Below are positions 37,189 through 49,431 of a stretch of 64,000 bases of DNA, piece after piece. The position numbers and the translations under genes were made by a program. Every line of letters starts with the position of its first letter. Positions within the stretch are counted from its first letter, which is position 1. The notes beneath the pieces are model-generated. The model had not been told where the DNA came from. It ran no database searches and saw only the letters and a program-made list of their open reading frames with translations. The DNA comes from Thermomonas sp. (GTDB taxonomy: Bacteria > Pseudomonadota > Gammaproteobacteria > Xanthomonadales > Xanthomonadaceae), in NCBI RefSeq assembly GCF_023953935.1, contig NZ_JAMLIW010000010.1, positions 45,021 through 109,020 of the forward strand, given 5' to 3'.

Positions 37189-37768
37189 GAGAGCCTGAAG
37201 CGCAATTGCGCCAGTGCAATCCCGCGATGGGAATCCCGATTCTTGACCGCCGCCGGCAATTCCGCCGCGCTGCAGCCATGCGCGGGCGAGAAGAACACCG
37301 GGTCGTAGCCGAAGCCGCCGGCGCCGGTGCGCTGGCGCAGGATGCGGCCCTCCCAGACGCCTTGGGCGATCAGCGGCAGCGGATCGTCGGGCCTGCGCAG
37401 CAACGCCAGCACGCAGACGAAGCGTGCCGTGCGCGCAGCGTCGGGCACCGCGTCCAGTTCGCGCAACAGGCGATCGATGTTGGCCGCGCTGTCGCCGTGG
37501 CCGCCGGCGTAGCGCGCCGAATGCAGGCCGGGCGCGCCGCCCAGCGCGTCCACGCACAGCCCGGAATCGTCGGCCAGCGCCGGCAGCCCGCTGGCGCAGG
37601 TGGCGGCGGGCCTTGATCAGGGCGTTTTCGACAAAGCTCAGCCCGGTTTCCTCGGCATCGGCAATCCCGAATTCGGACTGCGCGTGCAGGGTAAGACCCG
37701 TCGCCCAACTGGCTCGGCGCAATTCGACCAGATTTCCCTTGATTGGAAGAGGCGAGGACCAGCTGCAT
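37185..37768 (-). pseudogene. rdgB: RdgB/HAM1 XTP/dITP pyrophosphatase, frameshifted
   Basis: A non-canonical purine NTP pyrophosphatase. The start MQLVLASSNQGK (37768) is followed, after a break, by [35 protein letters not shown] and then [51 protein letters not shown] and GGFGYDPVF, the substrate-binding block. It ends RFRLS at 37185. At least two or three indels split it. A ~194-residue product would be normal. Confidence 0.88.
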
Positions 37769-37855
37769 GAAGCGCCCATGTCATGTCGATTACAGGGAGC
37801 GCGCCACAGAGACGCGCTGGCGTTTGGCGGCCCCGATCGCGCCCCTGTGGTGCGC

Positions 37856-38600
37856 CTACAGAACCAGCGCGGCCTGCTGCGCGGCGAACAGCGGGCACAG
37901 CCTTGCTCGGCCAGCACCAGCAGGGCATCGAGTTCGTCGCCAGCGGAACGCTTTGGCCTTCAACCGGTGCCCTGCAATTCGATGAAGCCGCCGCCGTCGT
38001 TCGTCACCACGTTCATGTCGGTGTCGCAGGCGCTGTCCTCGGCATAATCGAGATCGAGCACCGGCACGCCGGCGTAGATGCCGACCGAAATCGCCGCGAC
38101 CGCGCGGGTGACCGGCGAGCGGCGCTGCGGTTTCGGACGGATGGCACCGGAAGCGATCAGGCCGTCGATCGCATCCACCAGCGCCACATAGGCGCCGGTG
38201 ATCACTGCCACGGTGCGGGTGCCGCCGTCGGCCTGGAGCACGTCGCAGTCGAGTGATGGTGCGCTCGCCGAGCAGCTTGCGGTCGATGCAGGCGCGCAGC
38301 GGCTTCGATCAGGCGCTGGTTTCGAGCGATGCGCCCGCCTGCTTGCCGCGCGCGGCCTCGCGGTCGCTGCGTGTATAAATTGACGCTGGCAGCATCCGTA
38401 TTCGGCCGTGACCCAGCCTTCCTCGCTGCCGCGCAGGAAAGCGGGACCTTGTTGTCGACGCTGGCGGTGCGAAATACCCGGGTGTCGCCGAAGCTCACCA
38501 GCACCGAACCTTCGGCACATGTCGGGTGTAGCCGCGGACGATCTCCACGGTGCGCGGCTCGCCGGGCTGGCGGCCGCTGGGACGAGCGATGTCATCGCTG
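37856..38600 (-). pseudogene. rph: RNase PH, frameshifted
   Basis: A phosphorolytic 3' exoribonuclease trimming tRNA precursors. Fragments in order are [115 protein letters not shown] and ELDALLVLAEQGC, closing AAQQAALVL. This is full family length (~240 residues) with several breaks. It diverges from yicC and heads the leftward rph-rdgB-hemW run. The start codon is approximate. Confidence 0.88.
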
Positions 38601-38659
38601 CAACGGAAAACGACAGGGCACTAGACTGCCATTCACGATTCCCGCAACCTGACCCACCC

Positions 38660-39516
38660 ATGTCGATTCGCAGCACTGACCGCCAGTACCACCGCCGAGC
38701 GCGCAACCGCGTAGGGCGCGCTCAGCTGCGAGCGTGCGCGCGGTCAACCATCGATTTCTGGAACTGGGCGTGCGCCTGCCAGGAAGGGTGCGCGGCTGCG
38801 AGGCGGCGCTGCCGAGCGGGTGGCCGCGCGGGTGTCGCGCGGCAAGCTCGACCTCGTCCTGCGCCTGCGCGCGCCGGCCGGCACCGGCCTGGGGCTGGAT
38901 GAGGCGGTGGTGGCGCGGCTGGGCGAACTGGCGCGCACGCTGGATGCCGCATTTCCCGCAGCTGCACGTCGAGGTTCACCGAAGCTGTTGCAGTATCCGG
39001 GGTCTTGCAGGTGGCCGGCGTCGATGTCAGGGCGCTGCGAGCCGAGGCGCTGGCAGTGCTGGAGGCGACCTTGGCCGCCTTCGTCGCGGCCCGAGAACGT
39101 GAGGTGAAGCGCTGGCGGCGGCGATCGCGAACGCCCGGCGCATCGCGACGATCGTGACCGATGTGCGCGGCCTGATCCCGGCGATCCGCGCCGGCCAGCG
39201 GCAAGCTGGGAGGCCCGCCTGGCCGAACTGGGGAACGGCGGTCGATCCCGGGCGGCTGGAGCAGGAACTGGTGCTGTGGCTGCAAAAAACTCGACGTCGA
39301 TGAAGAACTCGACCGTCTGACCAGCCATCTGGACGAACTCCAGCGCGTGCTCACGCAGCCCGGCTGATCGGCCGCCGGCTGGATTTCCTGCTGCAGGAAT
39401 TCAACCGCGAGGCCAACACCCTGGGCAGCAAGTCGGTTGACGCCCGCACCAGCACTGCCGCAGTGGAGTTGAAATTGCTGATCGATCAGATCCATGAGCG
39501 GATACAGAACATCGAG

Positions 39517-39519
<3 letters not shown>
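38660..39519 (+). pseudogene. yicC: YicC family endoribonuclease-like protein, frameshifted
   Basis: A YicC/YloC-family protein (endoribonuclease class) of ~287 residues. ATG 38660 opens MSIRS; fragments then read LRAVNHRFLELGVRLP, ARVSRGKLDLVLRLRAPAG, LDEAVVARLGELARTLDA, VAGVDVRALRAEALAVLEATL, RLEQELVLWLQKLDVDEELDRL and FLLQEFNREANTLGSKS, ending DQIHERIQNIE at 39519. The C-terminal block is strongly diagnostic. Several indels split the gene. In many proteobacteria yicC and gmk are neighbours, as here. Confidence 0.88.
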
Positions 39520-41978
<2,459 letters not shown>

Positions 41979-42053
41979 TCCGGGAGGGGCGGCGCCGCAC
42001 AGCCCGCCCGCATTGACGGCATACTGGTGGCGGGTCCAATCTCCGGGTGCCGC

Positions 42054-42467
42054 ATGAACCGAAGCATGAATCCTGGCCGGCTGGCGCTGCTGCTGCCGCC
42101 GCTGGTGGCTCTGTCCGCCTGCGGCCTGTTCCAGGGTGATGGTGCCACCCGGATTGCGTTTCGGCTGGAATCCGAGGCCGGCCAACTGCGGGACTCCGGG
42201 GTGGCGGCCCACACCTTCAGCTATGTGCCCAAAGGCGGCTACGACGACTGCTCGGGCGCCTATGACGTGCAGTTTTCCGAGCGTGGGGGCCTGGTGGTCT
42301 GGTGCAAGGATGCGCAGGGCAAGACCGTGTCCAGCCACATCACCACCTACCATCTGAACTTCGTCCAGGTGCCCAGGACCTGGAACGTCGAAAAAAAGGC
42401 GGGCGAGGCGATGCGAGTTGAATTGACTCGCCAGGGTGATGCCGTGGTGGTCACCGACGTGCGCTGA
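42054..42467 (+). CDS. hypothetical lipoprotein in the ole region
   Basis: A 137-residue protein with a lipoprotein signal peptide (LALLLPPLVALSACGLF; lipobox LSAC). The mature part has a FSYVPKGGYDDCSGAYDVQFSE segment and two Cys that could pair. I do not recognise a family. It lies 75 bp after oleA on the same strand and may be cotranscribed. A lipoprotein or other short gene after oleA is common in this family, but I know no role in olefin synthesis. Confidence 0.75.
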   Translation: MNRSMNPGRLALLLPPLVALSACGLFQGDGATRIAFRLESEAGQLRDSGVAAHTFSYVPKGGYDDCSGAYDVQFSERGGLVVWCKDAQGKTVSSHITTYHLNFVQVPRTWNVEKKAGEAMRVELTRQGDAVVVTDVR

Positions 42468-42488
42468 CCCGTCGGCCGGCGCGACGTT

Positions 42489-43082
42489 TCAAGGCGCCAG
42501 CGCCTCGGCCACCCGCTGCCGCAGCTCCGGCAGCAGCTCGGCCTCGAACCACGGATTGCGCGTCAGCCACAGCCGGTTGCGCGGGCTGGGGTGCGGCAGG
42601 GGCAGGATGCCGCGCCCGTCCAGATGGCGGCGCCAGGCGCGCACGCTGTCGGTCAGGGTGTTGCCGCGGTCAGCGCCCAGCAGCCCGACTTGCGCGTACT
42701 GGCCAATTGCCAGGGTCAGCCGGACCTGCTGCAAGTGCGGCAGCAGCCGTGGATGCCACTGCGGCGCGCATTCCGGGCGCGGCGGCAGATCGCCGCCCTT
42801 GCCGGTGCCGGGAAAGCAGAAGCCCATCGGGATGATGGCGATCCGGTCGGGGTCGTAGAAGACTGGCCTGTCGATCCCCAGCCAGTTGCGCAGGCGATCG
42901 CCGCTGGGGTCGTTGAAGGGAATGCCGGTCTCGTGCACCTTGCGGCCCGGCGCCTGACTGACGATCAGCAACCGCGCCGTGGGCGAGGCCTGCACCACCG
43001 GGCGTGGCCCGAGCGGCAGGAAGGCCTCGCAGATCCGGCAGGCGCGGATGCGCGCCAGCAGCGCGTCGAAGGATTCGGTCAT
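42489..43082 (-). CDS. uracil-DNA glycosylase superfamily protein
   Basis: A 197-residue protein with the UDG superfamily fold. Motif 1 appears as SQAPGRKVHETGIPFNDPSG (family 4/5-like GxAPG), and motif 2 as LPLPHPSPRN with the conserved His. An RACRICEA segment at the N-terminus is a partial Cys motif; the full four-Cys Fe-S set of family 4 enzymes is not evident, so it may be a non-cluster 'uracil-DNA glycosylase family' protein. It is convergent with the lipoprotein gene inside the ole region, with no obvious link to olefins. Confidence 0.85.
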   Translation of the reverse strand: MTESFDALLARIRACRICEAFLPLGPRPVVQASPTARLLIVSQAPGRKVHETGIPFNDPSGDRLRNWLGIDRPVFYDPDRIAIIPMGFCFPGTGKGGDLPPRPECAPQWHPRLLPHLQQVRLTLAIGQYAQVGLLGADRGNTLTDSVRAWRRHLDGRGILPLPHPSPRNRLWLTRNPWFEAELLPELRQRVAEALAP

Positions 43083-43185
43083 GGTTGGGCATGATGCCAG
43101 CGCGGCAGTGAAGCGCGCGGCCAGACGGCGGGTTTCGATTTCGCGGGAATCTCGGGCATGATTCGGTTGCAGGCCGGAGACGCGC

Positions 43186-43494
43186 ATGACGGACGAAAAC
43201 AGATCGATCGACGTGCTGATCACGGTCAGCGCCACCATGGCCACCGTGTGCCTGGCCGTGGTAGCCATCATTTCGGCCAAGGATGCCGTCACCCACATCG
43301 ATTCGATCACCGACGATTTTTTCCTGTTCGCCTCACTGGGGTTCCTAACGACGGTGTCGCTGGGCTACTGGTCCACCAAGCACCCGGACCGGGCCCGGGC
43401 GCGGAAGTTCGTTTCGATTTCCGAATGGTGTTTCTCGGCATCGCTGATCGCGATTCTTGCCGGCGGGGTCCTGCTGGTCTACACCTCGCTGTAG
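43186..43494 (+). CDS. small hypothetical membrane protein
   Basis: A 102-residue protein with three hydrophobic segments: VLITVSATMATVCLAVVAII, FFLFASLGFLTTVSLGYW and WCFSASLIAILAGGVLLVY. Charged DRARARK between helices 2 and 3 suggests a cytoplasmic loop. No family is recognised. The start is ~100 bp from the divergent UDG gene. Confidence 0.65.
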   Translation: MTDENRSIDVLITVSATMATVCLAVVAIISAKDAVTHIDSITDDFFLFASLGFLTTVSLGYWSTKHPDRARARKFVSISEWCFSASLIAILAGGVLLVYTSL

Positions 43495-43663
43495 GCGGTG
43501 CCGTAGCAAGCGGTGCGCTGGCCGGTTGGCGGGGTGTTCTGCGTTGCTCCGTTGGCGGAGGGACCGAAATCCGCTGCCACCAGGGTGCCCGGTCAAATGT
43601 GTGGATGTCCGCTGTTGCCGCCGCATTCCGCATCGTGAGTCATGGCCCAACCGAGGAAGCCGA

Positions 43664-44003
43664 CATGCGACGTATTGCGATCATTGCGTTATTGCTTACC
43701 CTGCTTGGATTGGTCGGTTGTGGCCAATCCGTCCCGCCGGACAAGCAGGCTTACATTGGCGAATGGCAGTCGGACGGCATGGCCGTCAACATCGCCGCGA
43801 ACGGGAAGGTCATCGTCGTGAAGGAAGGGGCGAATGGCCGAACCAAGGTCGAAGCGCCGCTGCAGGGCTTCACCGGCAACGATTTCACCATCGGGCTCGG
43901 GCCGATGAAGACGACCTACACGGTGTCGGCGCCGCCGCACCAGGACAATGGCGAATGGAAAATGACGGTGGACGGCAAGGAGCTGACACGGGTCAGCGAA
44001 TGA
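43664..44003 (+). CDS. hypothetical lipoprotein
   Basis: A 112-residue protein with signal peptide IIALLLTLLGLVGCGQS (lipobox LVGC). The mature domain opens KQAYIGEWQSDGMAVNI and ends GEWKMTVDGKELTRV, a pattern of small beta-barrel (lipocalin-like or META-like) folds. The family is not recognised. It lies 170 bp after the small membrane protein and ~380 bp before oleB. Confidence 0.7.
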
Positions 44004-44028
44004 CGGGCACGAGGCTGGACGCGGAGTG

Positions 44029-44260
44029 TTGAGCGGCGAACCCGACCGGGCGACCCGCGACGAATCGCAACCGCTTCTAGTCGAGTTGCCCGAAGCCACC
44101 GAACTTGGGCTGAAACGTCTGCGGCGTGAAACAACCGGAGTATCGCTTGCGTCCGCGCCGGCCGCCTGCCTGCGTGCTCGGCCCGCCGCGCAGGCGACGC
44201 ATCCAGCTTCGATGCGCAGCCGCGGGCCATCCTTGGCCCGCTCGGACCGATCGCGCAGGC
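44029..44260. repeat. degenerate copy of the 29017-29141 element
   Basis: The 381-bp spacer before oleB has no gene. 44031-44065 (GAGCGGCGAACCCGACCGGG...) resembles the right arm of the 29-kb element. On the minus strand 44200-44255 reads GCGGGCCAAGGATGGCCCGCGG and CGCATCGAAGCTGGA, matching its core. The two share core and arm but the parts are rearranged. Confidence 0.6.
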
Positions 44261-44384
44261 AGGCGGCCCTGTGGCTTCCTTGGACGGCAGCGTTGTGCCT
44301 TGCTGCTGACTTCGTGCGGCGGCGTCATCGGCGATGAGGGCGTTGTGCATGTTCGAACGGGCGTTGCCTGCGACAATGGCAAGG

Positions 44385-45296
44385 ATGACCACGCCTTCTT
44401 TTCCTGACTATCCCTTCACCCCGCGTCGATTCGAGGTGCGACCCGGCATCGCCATGTCGTATCTGGATGAAGGGCCGCGTGACGGCGAGATGGTGCTGAT
44501 GCTGCACGGCAATCCTTCGTGGAGCTATTACTGGCGGCACTTGGTGCTGGGCCTGCGCGATCGCTACCGCTGCATCGTGCCCGACCATGTCGGCATGGGC
44601 CTGTCCGACAAGCCCGACGATGCGCCCAACGCCTCGCCTCGCTACGATTACACCCTGCAATCGCGAATCGATGACGTCGCTGCGTTGCTGAACCATCTCG
44701 GCATCAGCGGCCCGCTGACGCTGGCGGTGCATGACTGGGGCGGGATGATTGGTTTCGGCTGGGCGCTGCGTGACCCGGAACGAGTGCGTCGGCTGGTCAT
44801 CACCAATACCGCCGCCTTCCCGTTGCCGCGGCGCAAGCGCTTCCCGCTGCGCCTGGCGATGGGCCGCGATTCGAAGGTGGGTGGCTGGCTGATCCGCCGC
44901 TGCAACCTGTTCGCGCGCGGCGCGGCACGCTTCGGCACCGTGCGCCGACTGCCGAAGGACGTGCGACAGGCCTATACGGGCGTGTACGACGGCTGGACCA
45001 ATGCGATCAGCACCTTGCGCTTCATGCAGGACATCCCGCTGCAACCCGGCGATCGCGCGATGGCGCTGGTCGAAGCCAGCGCGCAGGCGTTGCCGGGCTA
45101 TGCCGATCGGCCGGCGGTCATCGGCTGGGGCTTGCGCGATTTCGTGTTCGACCAGCACTTCCTCGACGGCTTCCGTGCCGCGCTGACGAACGCGCAAGTG
45201 CATGCCTATGTCGACGCAGGCCACTATGCCTTGGAAGACAAGCACGAAGAATTGGTGCCACTGATTCGGGCGTTCCTGGAGCGCAATCCGGAGTAG
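44385..45296 (+). CDS. oleB: OleB, beta-lactone decarboxylase
   Basis: A 303-residue alpha/beta hydrolase of the haloalkane-dehalogenase-like group, performing the last step of olefin synthesis: decarboxylation of the cis-beta-lactone to the alkene. It has the MLHGNPSWSYYWR oxyanion region, nucleophile Asp117 in VHDWGGMIG, and the catalytic His in DAGHYALED. The start MTTPSFPDYPFTPRRF matches the Xanthomonas OleB N-terminus (44385; ATG 44376 is an alternative). The context of oleA, oleC and oleD separates it from true dehalogenases. Confidence 0.94.
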   Translation: MTTPSFPDYPFTPRRFEVRPGIAMSYLDEGPRDGEMVLMLHGNPSWSYYWRHLVLGLRDRYRCIVPDHVGMGLSDKPDDAPNASPRYDYTLQSRIDDVAALLNHLGISGPLTLAVHDWGGMIGFGWALRDPERVRRLVITNTAAFPLPRRKRFPLRLAMGRDSKVGGWLIRRCNLFARGAARFGTVRRLPKDVRQAYTGVYDGWTNAISTLRFMQDIPLQPGDRAMALVEASAQALPGYADRPAVIGWGLRDFVFDQHFLDGFRAALTNAQVHAYVDAGHYALEDKHEELVPLIRAFLERNPE

Positions 45297-45423
45297 TTCG
45301 GCGCCAGGTTAGATGTGTTTGCGATGCCATCCGGATCAAGCTGCCATCGCAGGTTGCTCCCCGGTGCTCGCTTGGTTGCAAGGGCACCTTGATCCGGGTG
45401 GGACAGCGCGCCGCGTTGCTTCG

Positions 45424-46161
45424 CTACAGGATCCAGCCGCCGTCCACGGTCAGCTCGGCGCCGGTGATGAAGCCGGCATCCGGACCCGACAGAAACGCCA
45501 CGGCAGCGGCGATTTCCTCCGGCTTGCCGATGCGCTTGAGTGGCGTGGCTTCGAGGCCGGCCTGATTGGCTTCGGGCGGGTTGTTTTCCAGCATCGGCGT
45601 GTCGATGAAGCCGGGGTGGACCGAATTGACACGGATGTGCAGTGGCGCCAGTTCCAGCGCGGCGGTCTTGGTCATTCCGCGTACCGCCCACTTGGTGCCC
45701 ACATAGGCCGCGGCGCCCGGGAAGCCCAGTTGACCGGCGATCGAACTGATGTTGATGATGCAGCCGCCTCCGGCTGCACGCAGTGGGACCTGGCCGTGTT
45801 TCATGCCAAGGAAGACGCCGAGCTGATTGATCCGGAACTGGTGCTCGACGTCGGCAGCTGCCGTCTGGGCGATTTCGCCGGGGTGAAAGATGCCGGCATT
45901 GTTGACCAGGATGTCCAGCCGACCGAAGGTGGCGGTGACTGCGGCCATGGCATCGATCCACGCCGTCTCGTCGCCGACGTCGTGGTGGAAAAACGCCGCC
46001 CGTGGGCCCAGTTCTGCAGCCAGTGCCTGGCCGGCGTCGGAGAGTATGTCGGTGATGGCCACGGCTGCGCCTTCCGCATGCAGCCTGCGGGCGATGGCTG
46101 CGCCGATGCCGCGTGCGCCGCCGGTCACCAGAGCAACCTTGCCTTCCAGTTTGTCGTTCAT
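45424..46161 (-). CDS. SDR-family oxidoreductase inside the ole cluster
   Basis: A 245-residue classical short-chain dehydrogenase. The NAD(P) loop is TGGARGIGAAIA, then DILVNNAG, the Ser of INISSIAGQ, and YVGTK with the YxxxK pair, ending ELTVDGGW. An Asp (ITDIL) after beta-strand 2 suggests NAD preference. It is on the opposite strand between oleB and oleC. It resembles 3-alpha/20-beta-hydroxysteroid-type or general alcohol dehydrogenases; the substrate is unknown. It is probably an insertion into, and not part of, the olefin pathway, which already has OleD for reduction. Confidence 0.9.
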   Translation of the reverse strand: MNDKLEGKVALVTGGARGIGAAIARRLHAEGAAVAITDILSDAGQALAAELGPRAAFFHHDVGDETAWIDAMAAVTATFGRLDILVNNAGIFHPGEIAQTAAADVEHQFRINQLGVFLGMKHGQVPLRAAGGGCIINISSIAGQLGFPGAAAYVGTKWAVRGMTKTAALELAPLHIRVNSVHPGFIDTPMLENNPPEANQAGLEATPLKRIGKPEEIAAAVAFLSGPDAGFITGAELTVDGGWIL

Positions 46162-46292
46162 CCGGGATTCTCCGGGTCGGGGACTCCAGCCTGCGCGTGC
46201 CGGAGGAACCGGGATTTGATCGGCGTCAATTCCCGAATTGAATCGACGACCGATGCCGGGGACTGCGACGGTTGATGGGCGATAATCCCCCC

Positions 46293-47948
46293 ATGGAGTC
46301 GAACTGCAACATCGCCGCGGCGCTGCCGAAGCTGGCGCTTGAAAGCCCGGAGCGGGCGGCGATCCGTTGCCCCGGCCGCAGCGGCGACTATGGCGAGTCG
46401 CTGAGCTATGCCCAGCTCGATGCGCGCAGTGATGCGATCGCGGCGGGCTTGGCCGGGCGCGGGGTGGCCCGCGGCAGCCGCTGCGTGGTGATGGTGCGGC
46501 CCACCCCGGACTTCTTCCTGCTGATGTTCGCGCTGTTCAAGCTGGGCGCTGTGCCGGTATTGATCGATCCTGGCATCGACAAGCGCGCGCTCAGGCAATG
46601 CCTGGCACAGGCGCAGCCGTCCGCCTTCATCGGCGTCCCGCTGGCCCTGCTGGCCAAGGCGCTGCTGGGCTGGGCGCCGATGACGACCCTGCGCGTGACG
46701 ACCGGACGCGTCGCCCTGTTGTCGGATGCGACCCTGGCGCAGGTCGAGGCGGCGGGACGTGGCGCCGGCCCGCAGCTGGCGGACACCGCGCCCGATGACG
46801 TGGCGGCAATCCTGTTCACCAGCGGCAGCACCGGCGTGCCCAAGGGCGTGGTCTACCGGCACCGGCATTTCGTTGCCCAGGTCGAGATGCTGCGCAGCGC
46901 ATTCGGGATCGAAGCCGGTGGCGTGGATTTCCCGACCTTCCCGCCGTTTGCCCTGTTCGATCCCGCGCTGGGCCTGACCAGCGTGATCCCGGACATGGAC
47001 CCCACCCGCCCGGCCAAGGCCAAGCCGCGCAAGCTGCACGCAGCGATCACCCGCTTCAAGGCGGATCAACTGTTCGGCTCGCCGGCGCTGATGCGGGTGC
47101 TGGCCGAATACGGCGAGGCGCTGCCGACCCTGCGTCGGGTGACCAGCGCCGGCGCGCCGGTGCCGCCGGAGATCGTGCAGCGGATGCTGGAACTGTTGCC
47201 GCCGGAGGCGCGATTCTGGACGCCGTATGGCGCCACCGAATGCCTGCCGGTGGCGGTGATCGAAGGCCGCGAACTGCTGGGCCTGCGCGCGCGCACCGAA
47301 ACCGGCGCCGGCACCTGCGTCGGCCATCCGGTGGCCGGGAACACGGTGCGGATCATTGCCATCGATGACAATGCCATTGCCGACTGGGATGACGCGCTGT
47401 CGGTACCCAAGGGCGAGGTCGGTGAAATTGTCGTCGCCGGCCCCAGCGCAACCGATGCGTATTTCGGACGCGAAGACCAGACCGCGCTGGCCAAGATCCG
47501 CGAACCCCTGCCCGATGGCAGCGAGCGCAGCGTGCACCGGATGGGCGATCTGGGTTGGTTCGATGAAGACGGGCGGCTGTGGTTCTGCGGGCGCAAGTCG
47601 CAGCGGGTGACTGTCGATGCCTTGACGACCCTGTACACCGAACAGGTCGAGCCGGTGTTCAACACCCACCCGGCGCTGGCGCGCACGGCGCTGGTCGGGG
47701 TAGGGCCGCGCGGCGCGCAGACGGCGGTGCTGTGCTTCGAACTCAAGCCGGGCAGCGGCGCCGACCCGAAGGAAATCGCCGACGAACTGCGGCATATTGC
47801 CGATGGCTTCGTGCATACCGCCAAGGTGGATGTGTTCCTGCATCATCCAAAGCCGTTCCCGGTGGACATTCGCCACAACGCCAAGATCGGACGTGAACAG
47901 CTGGCGCGCTGGGCGGCGGCGCGGATGGCGGCGGCGGGCGGCGGCTGA
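46293..47948 (+). CDS. oleC: OleC, beta-lactone synthetase
   Basis: A 551-residue ANL-superfamily adenylating enzyme that converts the beta-hydroxy acid made by OleD to a beta-lactone with ATP. The P-loop is LFTSGSTGVPKG (~residue 180), then FPPFALFDPALG, the core motif TPYGATE and the hinge/C-domain MGDLGWFDEDGRLWFCGRKS. The start MESNCNIAAALPKLA matches Xanthomonas OleC (ATG 46293; two upstream in-frame starts are weaker). oleD follows after 3 bp, so oleC-oleD are translationally linked. Confidence 0.95.
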   Translation: MESNCNIAAALPKLALESPERAAIRCPGRSGDYGESLSYAQLDARSDAIAAGLAGRGVARGSRCVVMVRPTPDFFLLMFALFKLGAVPVLIDPGIDKRALRQCLAQAQPSAFIGVPLALLAKALLGWAPMTTLRVTTGRVALLSDATLAQVEAAGRGAGPQLADTAPDDVAAILFTSGSTGVPKGVVYRHRHFVAQVEMLRSAFGIEAGGVDFPTFPPFALFDPALGLTSVIPDMDPTRPAKAKPRKLHAAITRFKADQLFGSPALMRVLAEYGEALPTLRRVTSAGAPVPPEIVQRMLELLPPEARFWTPYGATECLPVAVIEGRELLGLRARTETGAGTCVGHPVAGNTVRIIAIDDNAIADWDDALSVPKGEVGEIVVAGPSATDAYFGREDQTALAKIREPLPDGSERSVHRMGDLGWFDEDGRLWFCGRKSQRVTVDALTTLYTEQVEPVFNTHPALARTALVGVGPRGAQTAVLCFELKPGSGADPKEIADELRHIADGFVHTAKVDVFLHHPKPFPVDIRHNAKIGREQLARWAAARMAAAGGG

Positions 47949-47951
47949 GCG

Positions 47952-48950
47952 ATGCAGGTCCTGGTGACCGGCGGCGGCGGTTTCCTCGGGCTGGCGCTGT
48001 GCCGTGCACTGCGCGAACGGGGTCATGCCGTCACCAGCTTCAGCCGCAGCGCGCATGCCGCGCTCGAAACAATGGGTGTGCCGCAATTGCGGGGCGATCT
48101 GGCCGACCGCACGGCGGTGCTGCGGGCGCTGGACGGCGGCTTCGATGCGGTGCTCCACAACGCCGCCAAGGCCGGGGTCTGGGGGCGCCGCGCCGACTTC
48201 CACGCGGCCAATGTCCTTGGCACCGAAAACGTGCTGGCGGCCTGTCGTGCCCACGGCATCGGCAAGCTGGTCTACACCTCCACGCCCAGCGTGACGCATC
48301 GCGCCACGCGCCCGGTCGAAGGGGTGGGTGCCGATGAGGTGCCTTACGGCGAGCCGTTCAAGTCGCACTATGCCGCCACCAAGGCGATTGCCGAACGCGC
48401 GGTGCTGGCGGCCAACGACGATCGGTTGGCCACGGTGGCGCTGCGCCCGCGCCTGATCTGGGGGCCGAACGACACCCAGATCCTGCCGCGGCTGGTGGCG
48501 CGTGCGCGCAGCGGCCGGGTGCGGCTGGTCGGCGGCGGCGACAACCTCGTCGATACCACCTATCTCGACAATGCCGCGCAGGCCCACGTCGATGCGCTGG
48601 AGCACCTGCACGCCGGCGCCGCCTGCGCCGGCCAGGCCTACTTCATCAGCAACGGCGAGCCCTGGCCGCTGCGCGACGTGCTCAACGCCCTGCTGCGAGC
48701 GGCCGACGCGCCCGAGGTGCGCAAATCCATTTCCTTCCCGGCCGCTTACGCCATCGGCGCGGTGTGCGAGGCGCTGTGGACGCTGCTGCCGCTGCGCGAT
48801 GACCCGCCGCTGACGCGTTTTCTGGCCGAACAGCTGAGCACCCCGCACTGGTATTCGATGGCACCGGCGACCCGTGATTTCGGCTATCGGCCCCGGCTGA
48901 CGATGGCGCAGGGGCTGGCGCGATTGCGCGCCTCGCTGCACGCCGGCTGA
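47952..48950 (+). CDS. oleD: OleD, NAD(P)-dependent beta-keto acid reductase
   Basis: A 332-residue extended SDR reducing the OleA product to the beta-hydroxy acid. The Rossmann loop is [16 protein letters not shown]; the catalytic set is STPSV and [17 protein letters not shown] is also characteristic. It resembles 3-beta-HSD/sterol dehydrogenase-like SDRs, which OleD proteins are often called. It starts 3 bp after oleC. Confidence 0.95.
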   Translation: MQVLVTGGGGFLGLALCRALRERGHAVTSFSRSAHAALETMGVPQLRGDLADRTAVLRALDGGFDAVLHNAAKAGVWGRRADFHAANVLGTENVLAACRAHGIGKLVYTSTPSVTHRATRPVEGVGADEVPYGEPFKSHYAATKAIAERAVLAANDDRLATVALRPRLIWGPNDTQILPRLVARARSGRVRLVGGGDNLVDTTYLDNAAQAHVDALEHLHAGAACAGQAYFISNGEPWPLRDVLNALLRAADAPEVRKSISFPAAYAIGAVCEALWTLLPLRDDPPLTRFLAEQLSTPHWYSMAPATRDFGYRPRLTMAQGLARLRASLHAG

Positions 48951-48987
48951 GGCGCGGCCCGCCCCGTCTGCGGGGGATTGATCTGCT

Positions 48988-49350
48988 ATGTTGGGGCGGG
49001 TTCCGTGGAGCGCGGCCGTGGGGAACGTCGTCTACCTGCCGACTGCCGACCGCCTCTGCCGCGACTGCGGTGGCCAGAAGGCGGTCGCGCACGCGGCGGA
49101 ACGGATGGACCCGCTGCCGGGCCTGCTGCCGACCCGTCGGTGTCCGCACTGCGGTGACCGGGTCGAAGACCTGGCGCCTGGCCTGACCCTCCAGCAGGCG
49201 GCGGGGGTCAGCGGCTGCCACGAGTGCGGCACGGAAAGTGATGACCTGATCGCCTGCACGTTCGAAGGTCCGGCCGGCAGCGAGGTGTCGCACGCGTTTC
49301 TCTGTGAAGACTGCCTTGCGGCGCATGACGAACGGGTTGACCCGCGCTGA
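48988..49350 (+). CDS. Cys-rich zinc-ribbon-like hypothetical protein
   Basis: A 120-residue protein with several close Cys pairs: CRDC, CPHC, a CHEC pair in SGCHECG, and CEDC near the end. This suggests two zinc ribbons. No further family was recognised. GTG 49018 (VGNVVYLP) is an alternative start. It lies 37 bp after oleD on the same strand and may be cotranscribed, but no link to olefins is known. Confidence 0.6.
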   Translation: MLGRVPWSAAVGNVVYLPTADRLCRDCGGQKAVAHAAERMDPLPGLLPTRRCPHCGDRVEDLAPGLTLQQAAGVSGCHECGTESDDLIACTFEGPAGSEVSHAFLCEDCLAAHDERVDPR

Positions 49351-49431
49351 ATCCCCGCGGGCGCGCTGAAATTGTGTAACCGCCGCCATGCTCGCTAGGG
49401 TGGCGCCATTGCAATTGTCCGGAATGCCGCG

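Noticed and set aside
44385-45296. Haloalkane dehalogenase instead of OleB
   Set aside because: The fold and motifs are shared, but neighbouring oleA, oleC and oleD and the N-terminal start match OleB.
46293-47948. Ordinary acyl-CoA ligase instead of OleC
   Set aside because: ANL fold alone would fit, but the N-terminus and linkage to oleD with oleA/oleB nearby favour the beta-lactone synthetase.
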